Assembly (NCBI RefSeq): GCF_028010285.1 | Contig: NZ_CP116304.1 | Coordinates: 1,752,501-1,816,500, forward strand | DNA length: 64,000 nt | From: Pseudomonas sp. Q1-7 | GTDB taxonomy: Bacteria; Pseudomonadota; Gammaproteobacteria; Pseudomonadales; Pseudomonadaceae | Direction: 5' to 3' | Shown here: positions 50,435 to 58,294 of the stretch, piece after piece | Numbering within the stretch: the stretch's first letter is position 1 | Layout: every line of letters starts with the position of its first letter | Notes under the pieces: generated by a model | The model's database searches: none | What the model saw: the letters and a program-made list of their open reading frames with translations, nothing else | What the model was told of the DNA's origin: nothing | Made by a program: the position numbers and the translations under genes

Positions 50435-51829
50435 ATGACCGACAAGAATTTCTACCGCCCCTATTCGGAGCACAGCAGCCTGTCAGGCTGCACCTGCGGG
50501 GCCCACGGCAGCCAGCAGGAACACGACCTGCAAGTCGAGCGGGAGCGTCTGGCCTGCGGGCGTGACAGTGACAGGCTGTCTCGCGACTTCATTGAGGCCG
50601 CCGCCGTGCGCGCGCTGTTCCCCCAGGATGCCGCCCGGCGCCGCTTCCTCAAGGCGGTGGGCATGGGCACTGCGATGGCCGCCATCGCCAGCGTGCTGCC
50701 GTTGCAGGCGCTGCAGGCAATGGCCGAGGAGCGCGGCCCGCTGGAAAAGAAGGACCTGAAGATCGGCTTCATTCCGATCAACTGCGCTACCCCGCTGATC
50801 ATGGCCGATCCCATGGGCTTCTATCGGGAACAGGGACTCAGCGTCAGCCTGCAGAAGACCGCCGGCTGGGCCCTGGTGCGCGACAATATGCTCAACGGCG
50901 AGCTGGATGCCTCGCACTTCCTGGCCCCCATGCCGCTGGCCATCTCCATGGGCCTGGGGTCCAGCCCGCAACCCATGCGTGTGGCCACCATCCAGAACAC
51001 TAACGGCCAGGCCATCACCCTGGCGCTCAAGCACAAGGACAATCGCGATCCGCGCAACTGGAAGGGCTTCAAGTTCGCCATTCCCTTCGAGTTCTCGATG
51101 CACAATTTCCTGCTGCGCTATTACCTGGCCGAGCACGGCCTCGACCCGGACCGTGACGTGCAACTGCGCGTGACGCCGCCTGCAGAGATGATCGCCAACC
51201 TGCGCGCCGGCAACATCGACGGTTTCTTCGGGCCCGAGCCGTTCAATCAGCGTGCCGTGTACGACGGCATCGCCTTCCTGCATGTGTTGTCCAAGGATAT
51301 CTGGCAGGGGCACCCGTGCTGTTCGTTCGGCACCTCGCAGGCCTTCATCGAGCAGAACCCCAACACATTCGCGGCGCTTTACCGGGCGGTGCTCAACGCG
51401 GCCGCCGCCGCCAACGACCCGGCCAATCTGCCGACGATCGCTCAGGCCATCTCCACGCCGAACTATCTCAACCAGCCGGAGATCGTCGTGCGGCAGGTGC
51501 TCACCGGCCGTTACGCCGATGGTCTGGGCGAGGTCCGGAACGAGCCCGATCGAGCCAAGTTCGACCCGATGCCCTGGTATTCCATGGCGACCTGGATGCT
51601 GATCCAGATGAAGCGCTGGGGCTACGTAAAAGGCGACGTGGACTTCAACGCCCTGGCCGAACAGGTTTTCCTGATGACCGATGCCCGCCGCCACATGGCC
51701 GAGCTGGGCATGAACGAGGCGTCCGCCGAACCGGTGAACGGCTACAAGAGCTTCTCGGTGATGGGCCGCCCGTACGATCCGGCCCAGCCGAAGGCCTATC
51801 TGGACAGCTTCGCGATCAAGCGCGTGTGA
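50435..51829 (+). CDS. ABC transporter substrate-binding protein, NrtA/CmpA/CynA family, Tat-exported
   Basis: A 464-residue periplasmic binding protein of the nitrate/bicarbonate/cyanate/sulfonate class: LKIGFIPINCATPLIMADPMGFYREQGL, a MLNGELDASHFLAPMPLAISMGLG segment, PFEFSMHNFLLRYYL and NIDGFFGPEPFNQRAV. Export is by a twin-arginine signal, R68-R69-R70-F71-L72-K73, followed by a hydrophobic stretch. Unusually, 67 residues precede the signal, including GCTCGAHG (C19, C21). The folded state needed for Tat export suggests cofactor binding or fast folding. Cyanobacterial and pseudomonad cyanate transporters (CynA) belong to this family. It is followed by its permease 10 bp later. Confidence 0.9.
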   Translation: MTDKNFYRPYSEHSSLSGCTCGAHGSQQEHDLQVERERLACGRDSDRLSRDFIEAAAVRALFPQDAARRRFLKAVGMGTAMAAIASVLPLQALQAMAEERGPLEKKDLKIGFIPINCATPLIMADPMGFYREQGLSVSLQKTAGWALVRDNMLNGELDASHFLAPMPLAISMGLGSSPQPMRVATIQNTNGQAITLALKHKDNRDPRNWKGFKFAIPFEFSMHNFLLRYYLAEHGLDPDRDVQLRVTPPAEMIANLRAGNIDGFFGPEPFNQRAVYDGIAFLHVLSKDIWQGHPCCSFGTSQAFIEQNPNTFAALYRAVLNAAAAANDPANLPTIAQAISTPNYLNQPEIVVRQVLTGRYADGLGEVRNEPDRAKFDPMPWYSMATWMLIQMKRWGYVKGDVDFNALAEQVFLMTDARRHMAELGMNEASAEPVNGYKSFSVMGRPYDPAQPKAYLDSFAIKRV

Positions 51830-51839
51830 GGAAAGGATC

Positions 51840-52694
51840 ATGAACAAGTCGATACGACTGAAATCCGCCTTGCTGTCGCTGGTGATGCTGCTGGTGCTGC
51901 TGATGGTCTGGCAGGTGTCGACCCTGCCCGACAAGCAGGTTGCCGCAAGCGCGATGGATGAGGAGTACGCCCTGCTGATGGGGCAGGCCACGAGCGGCGA
52001 GAGCCAGAAGATCAACGGCATGCCTAGCCCGCTGCAGTTCGCCGAACTGGCCTGGGAGCAACTCCGCGATCCCTTCTACGACAACGGACCGAATGACAAG
52101 GGCATCGGTATCCAGTTGGTGCACTCGCTGGGGCGCGTAGGCCTCGGCTACCTGATCGCCGCGCTGGTGGCGATCCCGCTGGGTTTCGTGATCGGCATGT
52201 CGCCACTGCTCTACAAGGCGTTCGATCCGTTCATCCAGGTGCTCAAGCCGATCTCGCCTCTGGCCTGGATGCCGATCGCGTTGTACACCATCAAGGACTC
52301 CACCACCTCGGCGATCTTCGTGATCTTCATCTGCTCGGTCTGGCCGATGCTGATCAACACCGCCTTCGGCGTCGCAGGGGTCCGCAAGGACTGGCTCAAC
52401 GTCGCCCGCACCCTCGAGGTCGGCCCGCTGCGCAAGGCCTTCCAGGTGGTTCTGCCCGCGGCCGCGCCGACCATCATCACCGGCATGCGCATCTCCATGG
52501 GTATCGCCTGGCTGGTGATCGTCGCCGCGGAAATGCTGATCGGCGGTACCGGCATCGGCTACTTCGTGTGGAACGAATGGAACAACCTGTCCCTGGGCAA
52601 CGTGATCTTCGCCGTGCTGATGATCGGCGTGATCGGCATGCTCCTCGATCTCCTCTTCGCCAGCCTGCAAAAGAAGGTGACCTATGTCGAATGA
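51840..52694 (+). CDS. ABC transporter permease (nitrate/cyanate/sulfonate type)
   Basis: A 284-residue inner-membrane permease of the NrtB/SsuC/CynB class with about six helices. A long periplasmic segment follows the first helix (LMVWQVSTLPDKQVAASAMDEEY). The ATPase-contacting EAA-like loop is VRKDWLNVARTLEVGPLRKAFQVVLPAAAPTIITGMRISMGIAWLVIVAAEM. It starts 10 bp after the binding-protein gene and overlaps the ATPase gene by 11 bases. Together the three make one importer. Confidence 0.92.
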   Translation: MNKSIRLKSALLSLVMLLVLLMVWQVSTLPDKQVAASAMDEEYALLMGQATSGESQKINGMPSPLQFAELAWEQLRDPFYDNGPNDKGIGIQLVHSLGRVGLGYLIAALVAIPLGFVIGMSPLLYKAFDPFIQVLKPISPLAWMPIALYTIKDSTTSAIFVIFICSVWPMLINTAFGVAGVRKDWLNVARTLEVGPLRKAFQVVLPAAAPTIITGMRISMGIAWLVIVAAEMLIGGTGIGYFVWNEWNNLSLGNVIFAVLMIGVIGMLLDLLFASLQKKVTYVE

Positions 52695-53607
52695 AGCTCA
52701 CAAGCACGGTGTCCCCTTCATCAAGGTGGAAGGCTTGACCAAGCGTTATCGCGACGATCAGCCGCCGGTGTTCGAGAACATCAACTTCAGCATCCAGCAG
52801 GGCGAGTTCATCTGCATCATCGGCCACTCGGGCTGCGGCAAGAGCACCATCCTCAACGTCATCGCCGGCCTGGAAGAGGCCAGCAGCGGCGGGGTGGTGA
52901 TGGCGGGCAAGGAAATCTCCGGTCCCAGCCTGGACCGTGGCGTGGTGTTCCAGAGCCATGCGCTGCTGCCCTGGCTGAGCGTCGAGCAGAACATCGCCTT
53001 CGCCGTGCGTTCGCGCTATCCGGCCTGGTCGCGCAAGCAGGTGGCCGAGCATGGTGCCCGCTTCCTCGACATGGTCGGCCTCAAGGTCGCGGCGCAGAAG
53101 AAGCCCAGCGAGCTGTCCGGAGGCATGAAGCAGCGCGTCGGCATTGCCCGCGCCTTCGCGGTGGAGCCGAAGATGCTGCTGATGGACGAGCCGTTCGGCG
53201 CGCTGGACGCGCTGACTCGCGGCGTGATCCAGGATGAACTGCTGAAGATCTGTTCGGCGACCCGGCAGACGGTGTTCATGATCACCCATGACGTCGACGA
53301 GGCAATCCTGCTGGCTGACAAGGTCATGCTGATGAGCAATGGACCGCGCGCCCGGGTGGCCGAGATCGTGATCAACACCCTGCCGCGCGAGCGGACCCGC
53401 GAAACCCTGCACCACGATCCGCAGTACTACCGTATCCGCAACCACCTGGTGGACTTTCTGGTGCGCCGCTCCAGGGCCATCCAGCAGGGGGAGACGGATG
53501 CGGAGTCCGGCGGTGAGCCGCTGATCGTCAGGCCCGGACTGGAAGGCGACGAGCCGCCGCCGGGGCCGGATCAACCGCAGACCTCCACGATGCGCATCGT
53601 CGCCTGA
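52684..53607 (+). CDS. ABC transporter ATP-binding protein (nitrate/cyanate/sulfonate type)
   Basis: A 307-residue ATPase of the NrtD/SsuB/CynD class. Walker A GHSGCGKST (~46), Q-loop VVFQSHALLPWLSVEQN, signature ELSGGMKQRVGIARAFA, Walker B MLLMDEPFGALDAL and switch His in FMITHDVDEAILLADKV are all intact. About 50 residues of Pro/Glu-rich tail (GGEPLIVRPGLEGDEPPPGP) extend past the usual end. The gene overlaps the permease gene by 11 bases. Confidence 0.93.
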   Translation: MSNEAHKHGVPFIKVEGLTKRYRDDQPPVFENINFSIQQGEFICIIGHSGCGKSTILNVIAGLEEASSGGVVMAGKEISGPSLDRGVVFQSHALLPWLSVEQNIAFAVRSRYPAWSRKQVAEHGARFLDMVGLKVAAQKKPSELSGGMKQRVGIARAFAVEPKMLLMDEPFGALDALTRGVIQDELLKICSATRQTVFMITHDVDEAILLADKVMLMSNGPRARVAEIVINTLPRERTRETLHHDPQYYRIRNHLVDFLVRRSRAIQQGETDAESGGEPLIVRPGLEGDEPPPGPDQPQTSTMRIVA

Positions 53608-53720
53608 TCGACCCGCCGGTAACGCCCTTTCCCGCTTCGCCGACCCGCTAACGGCCGCCAGCACGCCAGTACTGGCGGCACGGGGAAGGTGCGCCCTGAA
53701 AACATGCCAGGAAAGCCCCC

Positions 53721-54962
53721 ATGCGAGCCAACCCTCTGCTGCTTTGCCCCCTGCTGTTCGCCGCGACTGCGCCAGTCGTGGCCCAGGCCGAAGAACACCT
53801 TGCCAACCTGTTCACCCAGGGCAAGCCGCTGCTCGATCTGCGCTATCGCTACGAGCGCGTCGATCAGGACAACGCCGGCGAGCATGCCGACGCCCAGACC
53901 CTGCGCACCCGCGCCGGCTTCCAGAGCGGCAGCTGGTACGGTTTTTCCGGACTGTTCGAGGTCGACAACGTCAGTCACATCGGCGAGGAGCGTTTCAACG
54001 ATACCCGCAATGGTCGCGTTCAGTACCCGCTGGTTGGCGACCCTGACGGTACGGAAATCAATCAGGCGCTGCTGCGCTACGAGCATGGGCGGGGTAGCGC
54101 GGTGGTCGGCCGCCAGCGCATCGAGCTGGACAACCAGCGCTTCGTCGGTAGCGTCGCCTGGCGGCAGAACGAGCAGACCTACGACGGTGCGCTTGCCCAG
54201 TGGCGGCCGCTCGACGGGCTGACCCTGACCTACGCCTACCTGGACAACGTCAACACCCCGTTCGGTCCCGACGGACAGCATGGCTATCCGACCAACCCGG
54301 CGAACATCGAGGGGCACAGCCAACTGTTCAACCTCGCCTATGCCTGGCGTGCGGAACTGAAGGTCAGCGCCTACAGCTACCTGCTCGGCCTCGACAACCT
54401 GGCGCTGGCGCCGGCCGCGGCACCGGGCAGCCAGTCCAGCCGCACCAGCGGCCTGCGCCTCACCGGCGTGCGCAATGGTTTCAGCTATGCGCTGGAATAT
54501 GCCCGCCAGCGTGATTACGCCGGCAACCCGCTGGCGCTGAACAGCCACTATGTCCTCGGCGAACTGGGTTACCAGTACGGCGGTTACCTGGCCAAGGTCG
54601 GCTACGAGGTGCTTGGCGGGGAGAATGGGCCGGGCAACCGCGCCTTCCAGACCCCGCTGGCGACCAAGCACCTGTTCCAGGGCTGGGCTGACCAGTTCCT
54701 CATCACCCCGGCCGATGGCATCCGCGACCGCTACGTCGGTGGCAGCCTGCCCCTGCTGGGGGGCAGCCTGCAGGTCTGGTACCACGACTTCCGCGCCGAC
54801 CAGGGCGGCGCCCACTACGGCAAGGAGCTGGACCTGGCCTACAGCCGCCCGATCCCCCAGATCAAGAACCTGTCGGCCATGGCCAAGTACGCCCGCTACG
54901 ACGCCGACCAGTTCGGCGTGGATACCGACAAGTTCTGGCTGCAGCTTCAGTACCGCTACTGA
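53721..54962 (+). CDS. outer-membrane beta-barrel channel (alginate-export/porin-like)
   Basis: A 413-residue outer-membrane protein with a Sec signal peptide (cleavage near VAQA-EE, residues 20-24). Alternating amphipathic strands such as LLDLRYRYERVDQDN, EINQALLRYEHGRGSAVVGRQRIEL and LTLTYAYLDNV follow, with a final FWLQLQYRY ending in an aromatic residue, as needed for insertion by the Bam machinery. The early repeat pattern is like alginate_export/OprE-type barrels. Between an importer and sulfur genes it is likely the outer-membrane entry route for the substrate. It starts 113 bp after the ATPase gene. Confidence 0.85.
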   Translation: MRANPLLLCPLLFAATAPVVAQAEEHLANLFTQGKPLLDLRYRYERVDQDNAGEHADAQTLRTRAGFQSGSWYGFSGLFEVDNVSHIGEERFNDTRNGRVQYPLVGDPDGTEINQALLRYEHGRGSAVVGRQRIELDNQRFVGSVAWRQNEQTYDGALAQWRPLDGLTLTYAYLDNVNTPFGPDGQHGYPTNPANIEGHSQLFNLAYAWRAELKVSAYSYLLGLDNLALAPAAAPGSQSSRTSGLRLTGVRNGFSYALEYARQRDYAGNPLALNSHYVLGELGYQYGGYLAKVGYEVLGGENGPGNRAFQTPLATKHLFQGWADQFLITPADGIRDRYVGGSLPLLGGSLQVWYHDFRADQGGAHYGKELDLAYSRPIPQIKNLSAMAKYARYDADQFGVDTDKFWLQLQYRY

Positions 54963-54997
54963 ACGGCAATGGGCGCCCGCCGGGCGCAGGAGGACGC

Positions 54998-55813
54998 ATG
55001 CTGCTGGAAATGCTCTACGGACTGGGCGTGGGCGTTGCACTGGGCCTGACCGGAGGCGGAGGGGTGTTGGCGGTGCCGGCCCTCATGCTCGGGCTGGGTT
55101 ACAGCTTGCCCGAGGCCACGCCGGTGGCACTGATTGCGGTCGGCGCCGCGGCGATGCTCGGCTGCCTGGACGGCTTGCGCCGTGGGTTGGTGCGCTACAA
55201 AGCGGCGCTGCTGATGGCGCTGGGCGGCGCCATCTGCGCCCCGCTGGGACTGCAGCTGGCGCGGACCCTGCCCGTCACGGCGCTGATGCTGCTGTTCTGC
55301 GCCGTGCTGCTACTGATCGCCGCCCGCATGGCTGGCCAGGCGCTGAGCGCACAGGCGCCGGGGGCGCTGCCTGAGACGCTGGGCAGGAACTGCATGATCA
55401 ATGTCGCTACCGGGCGCTTTCGCTGGAACGCGCGCTGCTTCATCAGCTTGTCCGCCATCGGCGGGTTGTCGGGGCTGTGCAGTGGCCTGCTCGGCGTCGG
55501 CGGTGGATTTCTGATCGTTCCTGGCGTGCGCCAGTTCAGCAACCTCGGCATGCACGGCATTGTCGCTACCTCACTGATGGTGATCGCGCTGATCTCGGCC
55601 ACGACCGTGACCGGCTTCCTGTGGACGGGGGGCACGCTGCCCTCCGCAGCCTGGGTGTTCATCGCCGCCGCGGGTGGCGGAATGCTCGGCGGTCGCCTGC
55701 TGTCGCCACGGGTGCCAGCCCGCCACCTGCAGCTGGGTTTTGCCCTGTTGGCCGGCCTGGCCGCGCTGTTGCTGCTGAGCAAGGCCCTCGTACCCCTTCT
55801 GCCGTTTCTCTGA
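54998..55813 (+). CDS. TauE/SafE-family membrane exporter
   Basis: A 271-residue membrane protein with about eight helices and the family's two related halves. GVGVALGLTGGGGVLAVPALMLGLGYSLPEATPVALIAVGAAAMLG (N half) resembles LCSGLLGVGGGFLIVPGVRQFSNLGMHGIVATSLMVIAL (C half). TauE/SafE proteins move sulfite, sulfoacetate or similar anions. In bigR-type operons such an exporter accompanies the persulfide dioxygenase Blh, and here the next gene, 14 bp away, encodes a homologous metallo-hydrolase. Export of sulfite is the likely role. AGGAGG stands 6 bases before the ATG. Confidence 0.88.
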   Translation: MLLEMLYGLGVGVALGLTGGGGVLAVPALMLGLGYSLPEATPVALIAVGAAAMLGCLDGLRRGLVRYKAALLMALGGAICAPLGLQLARTLPVTALMLLFCAVLLLIAARMAGQALSAQAPGALPETLGRNCMINVATGRFRWNARCFISLSAIGGLSGLCSGLLGVGGGFLIVPGVRQFSNLGMHGIVATSLMVIALISATTVTGFLWTGGTLPSAAWVFIAAAGGGMLGGRLLSPRVPARHLQLGFALLAGLAALLLLSKALVPLLPFL

Positions 55814-55827
55814 TCACCGGAGCCTCC

Positions 55828-56691
55828 ATGCCGCCTCATGTGGAAAGCTTTTTCGACGAACCGACCTCGACCTTCAGTCATGTGGTGCACGGTGGGCCGG
55901 GCACGCCCTGCGCCATCATCGATTCGGTGCTCGGCTATGACCCGAAGTCCGGGCGCACCGACACCCGCGCTGCCGATGCCATCCTCGACTACGTGCTCCA
56001 GCAAGGCCTCAGTGTGCAGTGGCTGCTGGAAACCCACGCGCATGCCGACCACCTTTCCGGCGCGGCCTACCTGCGCGAACGCCTGGGCGGGCGGATCGGC
56101 GCCAGCGAGGCCATCCGCCAGGTGCAGCAGGTCTTCCGGGGGATCTACAACCTGCCCGCCGACTATTGCGCGGCCCACGGCCAGTTCGATCACCTGTTCC
56201 AGGCTGACGAGGCGTTCGCCATCGGCGAACTGCGCGCCCGAGCCCTGCACGTCCCTGGCCATACGCCGGCGGACCTGGCGTTCCAGGTGGAGGAGGTGCT
56301 GGTGTTCGTCGGCGACACCCTGTTCCCGCCGGATGTCGGCACCGCCCGCTGCGACTTCCCAGGCGGCTCCGCCAGCCAGCTCTACAACTCGGCTCGTCGC
56401 CTGCTCGCGCTGCCGGGGGAAACCCGCCTTTTCATGTGCCACGACTACCCTCCGCCCGGACGCCAGCCGATCGCCGAGTGCACGGTGGCCGAACAGCGCG
56501 CCACGAACCTCCACGTGCGTGATGGCGTGGGCGAGGGCGACTTCGTCGCCATGCGCCGCCAGCGCGATGCCCAGCTCGACATGCCCAACCTGCTGTTGCC
56601 GTCGATCCAGGTGAACATCCGCGCCGGTGTACTGCCGGAGCCGGAGGGCAATGGGGTGCGGTATATGAAGATGCCGATTGATGGCCTCTGA
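55828..56691 (+). CDS. metallo-beta-lactamase-fold protein, persulfide dioxygenase-like
   Basis: A 287-residue metallo-hydrolase of the ETHE1/Blh group. Metal ligands are H70-A-H72-A-D74-H75 in LLETHAHADHLSGAAYL, the His of HVPGHTPADL (~145), the Asp of VFVGDTLFPPDVGTAR (~166) and the His of MCHDYPPPGR (~208). This is the mononuclear-iron pattern that oxidises glutathione persulfide to sulfite and glutathione. The C-terminal half has NLLLPSIQVNIRAG, typical of the Blh/DUF2892-linked branch. Together with TauE it suggests that reduced sulfur arises from the substrate and is removed as sulfite. It ends operon 1. Confidence 0.88.
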   Translation: MPPHVESFFDEPTSTFSHVVHGGPGTPCAIIDSVLGYDPKSGRTDTRAADAILDYVLQQGLSVQWLLETHAHADHLSGAAYLRERLGGRIGASEAIRQVQQVFRGIYNLPADYCAAHGQFDHLFQADEAFAIGELRARALHVPGHTPADLAFQVEEVLVFVGDTLFPPDVGTARCDFPGGSASQLYNSARRLLALPGETRLFMCHDYPPPGRQPIAECTVAEQRATNLHVRDGVGEGDFVAMRRQRDAQLDMPNLLLPSIQVNIRAGVLPEPEGNGVRYMKMPIDGL

Positions 56692-56913
56692 AGCGCGCGT
56701 ACCGGCCTGGGCGCGTTAGCCGCCCCTGGTCCGTCCATCGGCAAGTGGCGCCCTCGCCGCAGCCTTCCTCCCTGAACAGGCCACAGTGCCTGTCGGTTCC
56801 CGTTTCAGCCCTTGCACCCCTGACGCCCGCATCCGTCGAGTGACTCCCCGGCGTTCCGGCACTTTTGCCAACGTCCGAGGCGGCCATTCACGGTGCGGCA
56901 TAGGTCCAGTCTT

Positions 56914-56950
56914 CACCGGACATTGTCGACATTGTCTTCAATGTCCGGTG
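56914..56950 (+). promoter_or_regulatory. inverted-repeat activator site (UAS) for operon 2
   Basis: CACCGGACATTG (56914-56925) and CAATGTCCGGTG (56939-56950) are a perfect 12-bp inverted repeat around a 13-bp spacer that holds a further ACATTG (56929-56934). The core is shared with the site at 47144-47173, and the distance to the -24 element (about 110 bp) is the same. Confidence 0.82.
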
Positions 56951-57058
56951 CTGGCCCAGGGCGCCGCTTGCTGGGCAATGGGCTGCGTATGGCCTTTGAA
57001 AATTGTAAGAGACTGATTGTAAAGGATTAATTTTCGTGTCGTGGCGGGTTGGTGTGGG

Positions 57059-57077
57059 TTGGCACACTCGCTGCAAA
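57059..57077 (+). promoter_or_regulatory. sigma-54 (-24/-12) promoter of operon 2
   Basis: TTGGCACACTCGCTGCAAA with GG at 57061-57062 and GC at 57073-57074, exactly 10 bases apart. TGGCAC is a perfect -24 element. The transcript-start region shares CTGCAAAAGAGCAT with the promoter of operon 1. Confidence 0.92.
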
Positions 57078-57135
57078 AGAGCATACGAGTCCAAACGAGC
57101 CGTCACTGCTCGATCAACACCCGATGGAGAATGCC

Positions 57136-57693
57136 ATGTCTGCTGCAACCGAGACTTGCCCGACCACCCTGAAGACCTACCTGAAACCGATCGACCGCGA
57201 GGGCCTGCTGGCCTTCGCCGAGAAGGGCCGCAACAACCCCGCCAGCCGTGGCACCAACAAGGTCCACACGGTGATGCAGGGGATGTACCGCAGCCTGAGC
57301 TACGTGGGCGATCACGAAGCGGTCGTGGTCGATGAGCCGCTGCACCTGTTCGGCGAGGACACCGCGCCGGCACCGGGCGAGATCGTGCTTTCCGGGCTGG
57401 GTGGCTGCCTGGCCGTGGGCATCACGGCGGTGGCGACCTGGAAGCAGGTGAAACTGAGCAAGCTGGAAATCTTCCTCGAGGCCGACATCGGCAACCCGGC
57501 GGCGTGGGGCGCCGGTGGTGCGCAGATGCAGCCGGAGCAGATGGGCTTCCAGGCGATCCGCGTGAAGGTGCTGGTGGAAGGCGACGCGAGCCGCGAGGAA
57601 CTGGACGAGATCGTCAGGCACGCCAACTTCTACTCGCCGGTGGCCAACACCCTGCGCAACCCGATTCCGTTCAGCATCGCCCTGGCTGACTGA
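57136..57693 (+). CDS. OsmC-family protein, copy 2
   Basis: A 185-residue OsmC-family protein differing from copy 1 only in residue 2 (Ser instead of Thr). It has the same features: Cys91 in GLGGCLAVG and Ser167 where most relatives have the second cysteine. The ATG at 57136 has GGAGA 6 bases upstream. It opens operon 2, which continues with cyanase and rhodanese. Why both sigma-54 operons need the same protein first is unclear; a function needed early and in quantity is one explanation, gene conversion keeping the copies equal is another aspect. Confidence 0.9.
   Translation: MSAATETCPTTLKTYLKPIDREGLLAFAEKGRNNPASRGTNKVHTVMQGMYRSLSYVGDHEAVVVDEPLHLFGEDTAPAPGEIVLSGLGGCLAVGITAVATWKQVKLSKLEIFLEADIGNPAAWGAGGAQMQPEQMGFQAIRVKVLVEGDASREELDEIVRHANFYSPVANTLRNPIPFSIALAD
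57145..57680 (+). repeat. 536-bp perfect direct repeat (osmC), right copy
   Basis: Identical to 47370-47905. Recombination between the copies would delete or duplicate a 9,775-bp unit holding the flavoprotein, transporter, porin, TauE and metallo-hydrolase genes while leaving one intact osmC. Confidence 0.9.
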
Positions 57694-57777
57694 GCCGGCC
57701 TGCTGCCTTGCCAATCACTTCTGCTGGCAGCTGTCATCCCGCGCTGTCCGCATGCCTAACCGAATGAGGAACGCATC

Positions 57778-58227
57778 ATGATTTCCAGCCGTGAAGACGT
57801 GACCAAAATGATCCTGGCCGCCAAGGTCAGCAAAGGCCTGAAATGGGGGCATGTCGCCGAAACCATCGGCCTGTCCAAGGAGTGGACCACCGCCGGCTGC
57901 CTGGGTCAGATGACCTTCGACAAGGCCCAGGCGGAAACCCTCGGCAAGCTGTTCGATCTGCCTGATGAGGCGGTGGCCTGGCTGCAGATCGTGCCGTACA
58001 AGGGCTCGCTGCCGAGCGCCGTGCCCTCCGATCCGCTGATCTATCGCTGGTACGAGATCGTCAGTGTCTACGGCACCACCATCAAGGAGCTGATCCACGA
58101 GGAGTTCGGTGACGGCATCATGAGCGCCATCGACTTCTCGATGGACATCCAGCGTCAGGCCGACCCCAAGGGGGACCGCGTCAACGTGGTGCTGTCCGGC
58201 AAGTTCCTGCCCTACAAGAGCTACTGA
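57778..58227 (+). CDS. cynS: cyanase (cyanate hydratase)
   Basis: CynS converts cyanate and bicarbonate to ammonia and two CO2 (through carbamate). The 149-residue protein is homodecameric in E. coli. It has the N-terminal helical domain (KGLKWGHVAETIGLSKEWTTAGCLGQMTF) and the catalytic C-terminal domain IYRWYEIVSVYGTTIKELIHEEFGDGIMSAIDFSM. The active-site residues are R90, E93 and S116 (R96, E99, S122 in E. coli, constant offset 6). It lies 84 bp after osmC copy 2 and 67 bp before the rhodanese gene. It shows that the cluster makes or imports cyanate. Confidence 0.97.
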   Translation: MISSREDVTKMILAAKVSKGLKWGHVAETIGLSKEWTTAGCLGQMTFDKAQAETLGKLFDLPDEAVAWLQIVPYKGSLPSAVPSDPLIYRWYEIVSVYGTTIKELIHEEFGDGIMSAIDFSMDIQRQADPKGDRVNVVLSGKFLPYKSY

Positions 58228-58294
58228 TTCAGGCGCCAGCCTCCACTCCCGGCCAGCTGCGGCTGGCCGGCCCCGATCAGACGAGGATGGAATC

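Larger units (their letters stand above)
56692..57135 (+). other. 444-bp regulatory gap before operon 2
   Basis: No gene is seen. It contains the second activator site (56914-56950) and the second sigma-54 promoter (57059-57077). The DNA from about 56990 to 57050 is clearly AT-richer than the rest, suiting a bend or IHF site between enhancer and promoter. Confidence 0.6.

Noticed and set aside
53660-53700. GGCAC...GTGC upstream of the porin gene as a third sigma-54 promoter
   Set aside because: The distance between GG and GC is 12 instead of 10 bases and no ACATTG repeat lies upstream.
47361-57693. The osmC duplication as an assembly error
   Set aside because: The two copies have different start codon neighbourhoods, different last codons and different promoters and downstream genes, so both loci are distinct.
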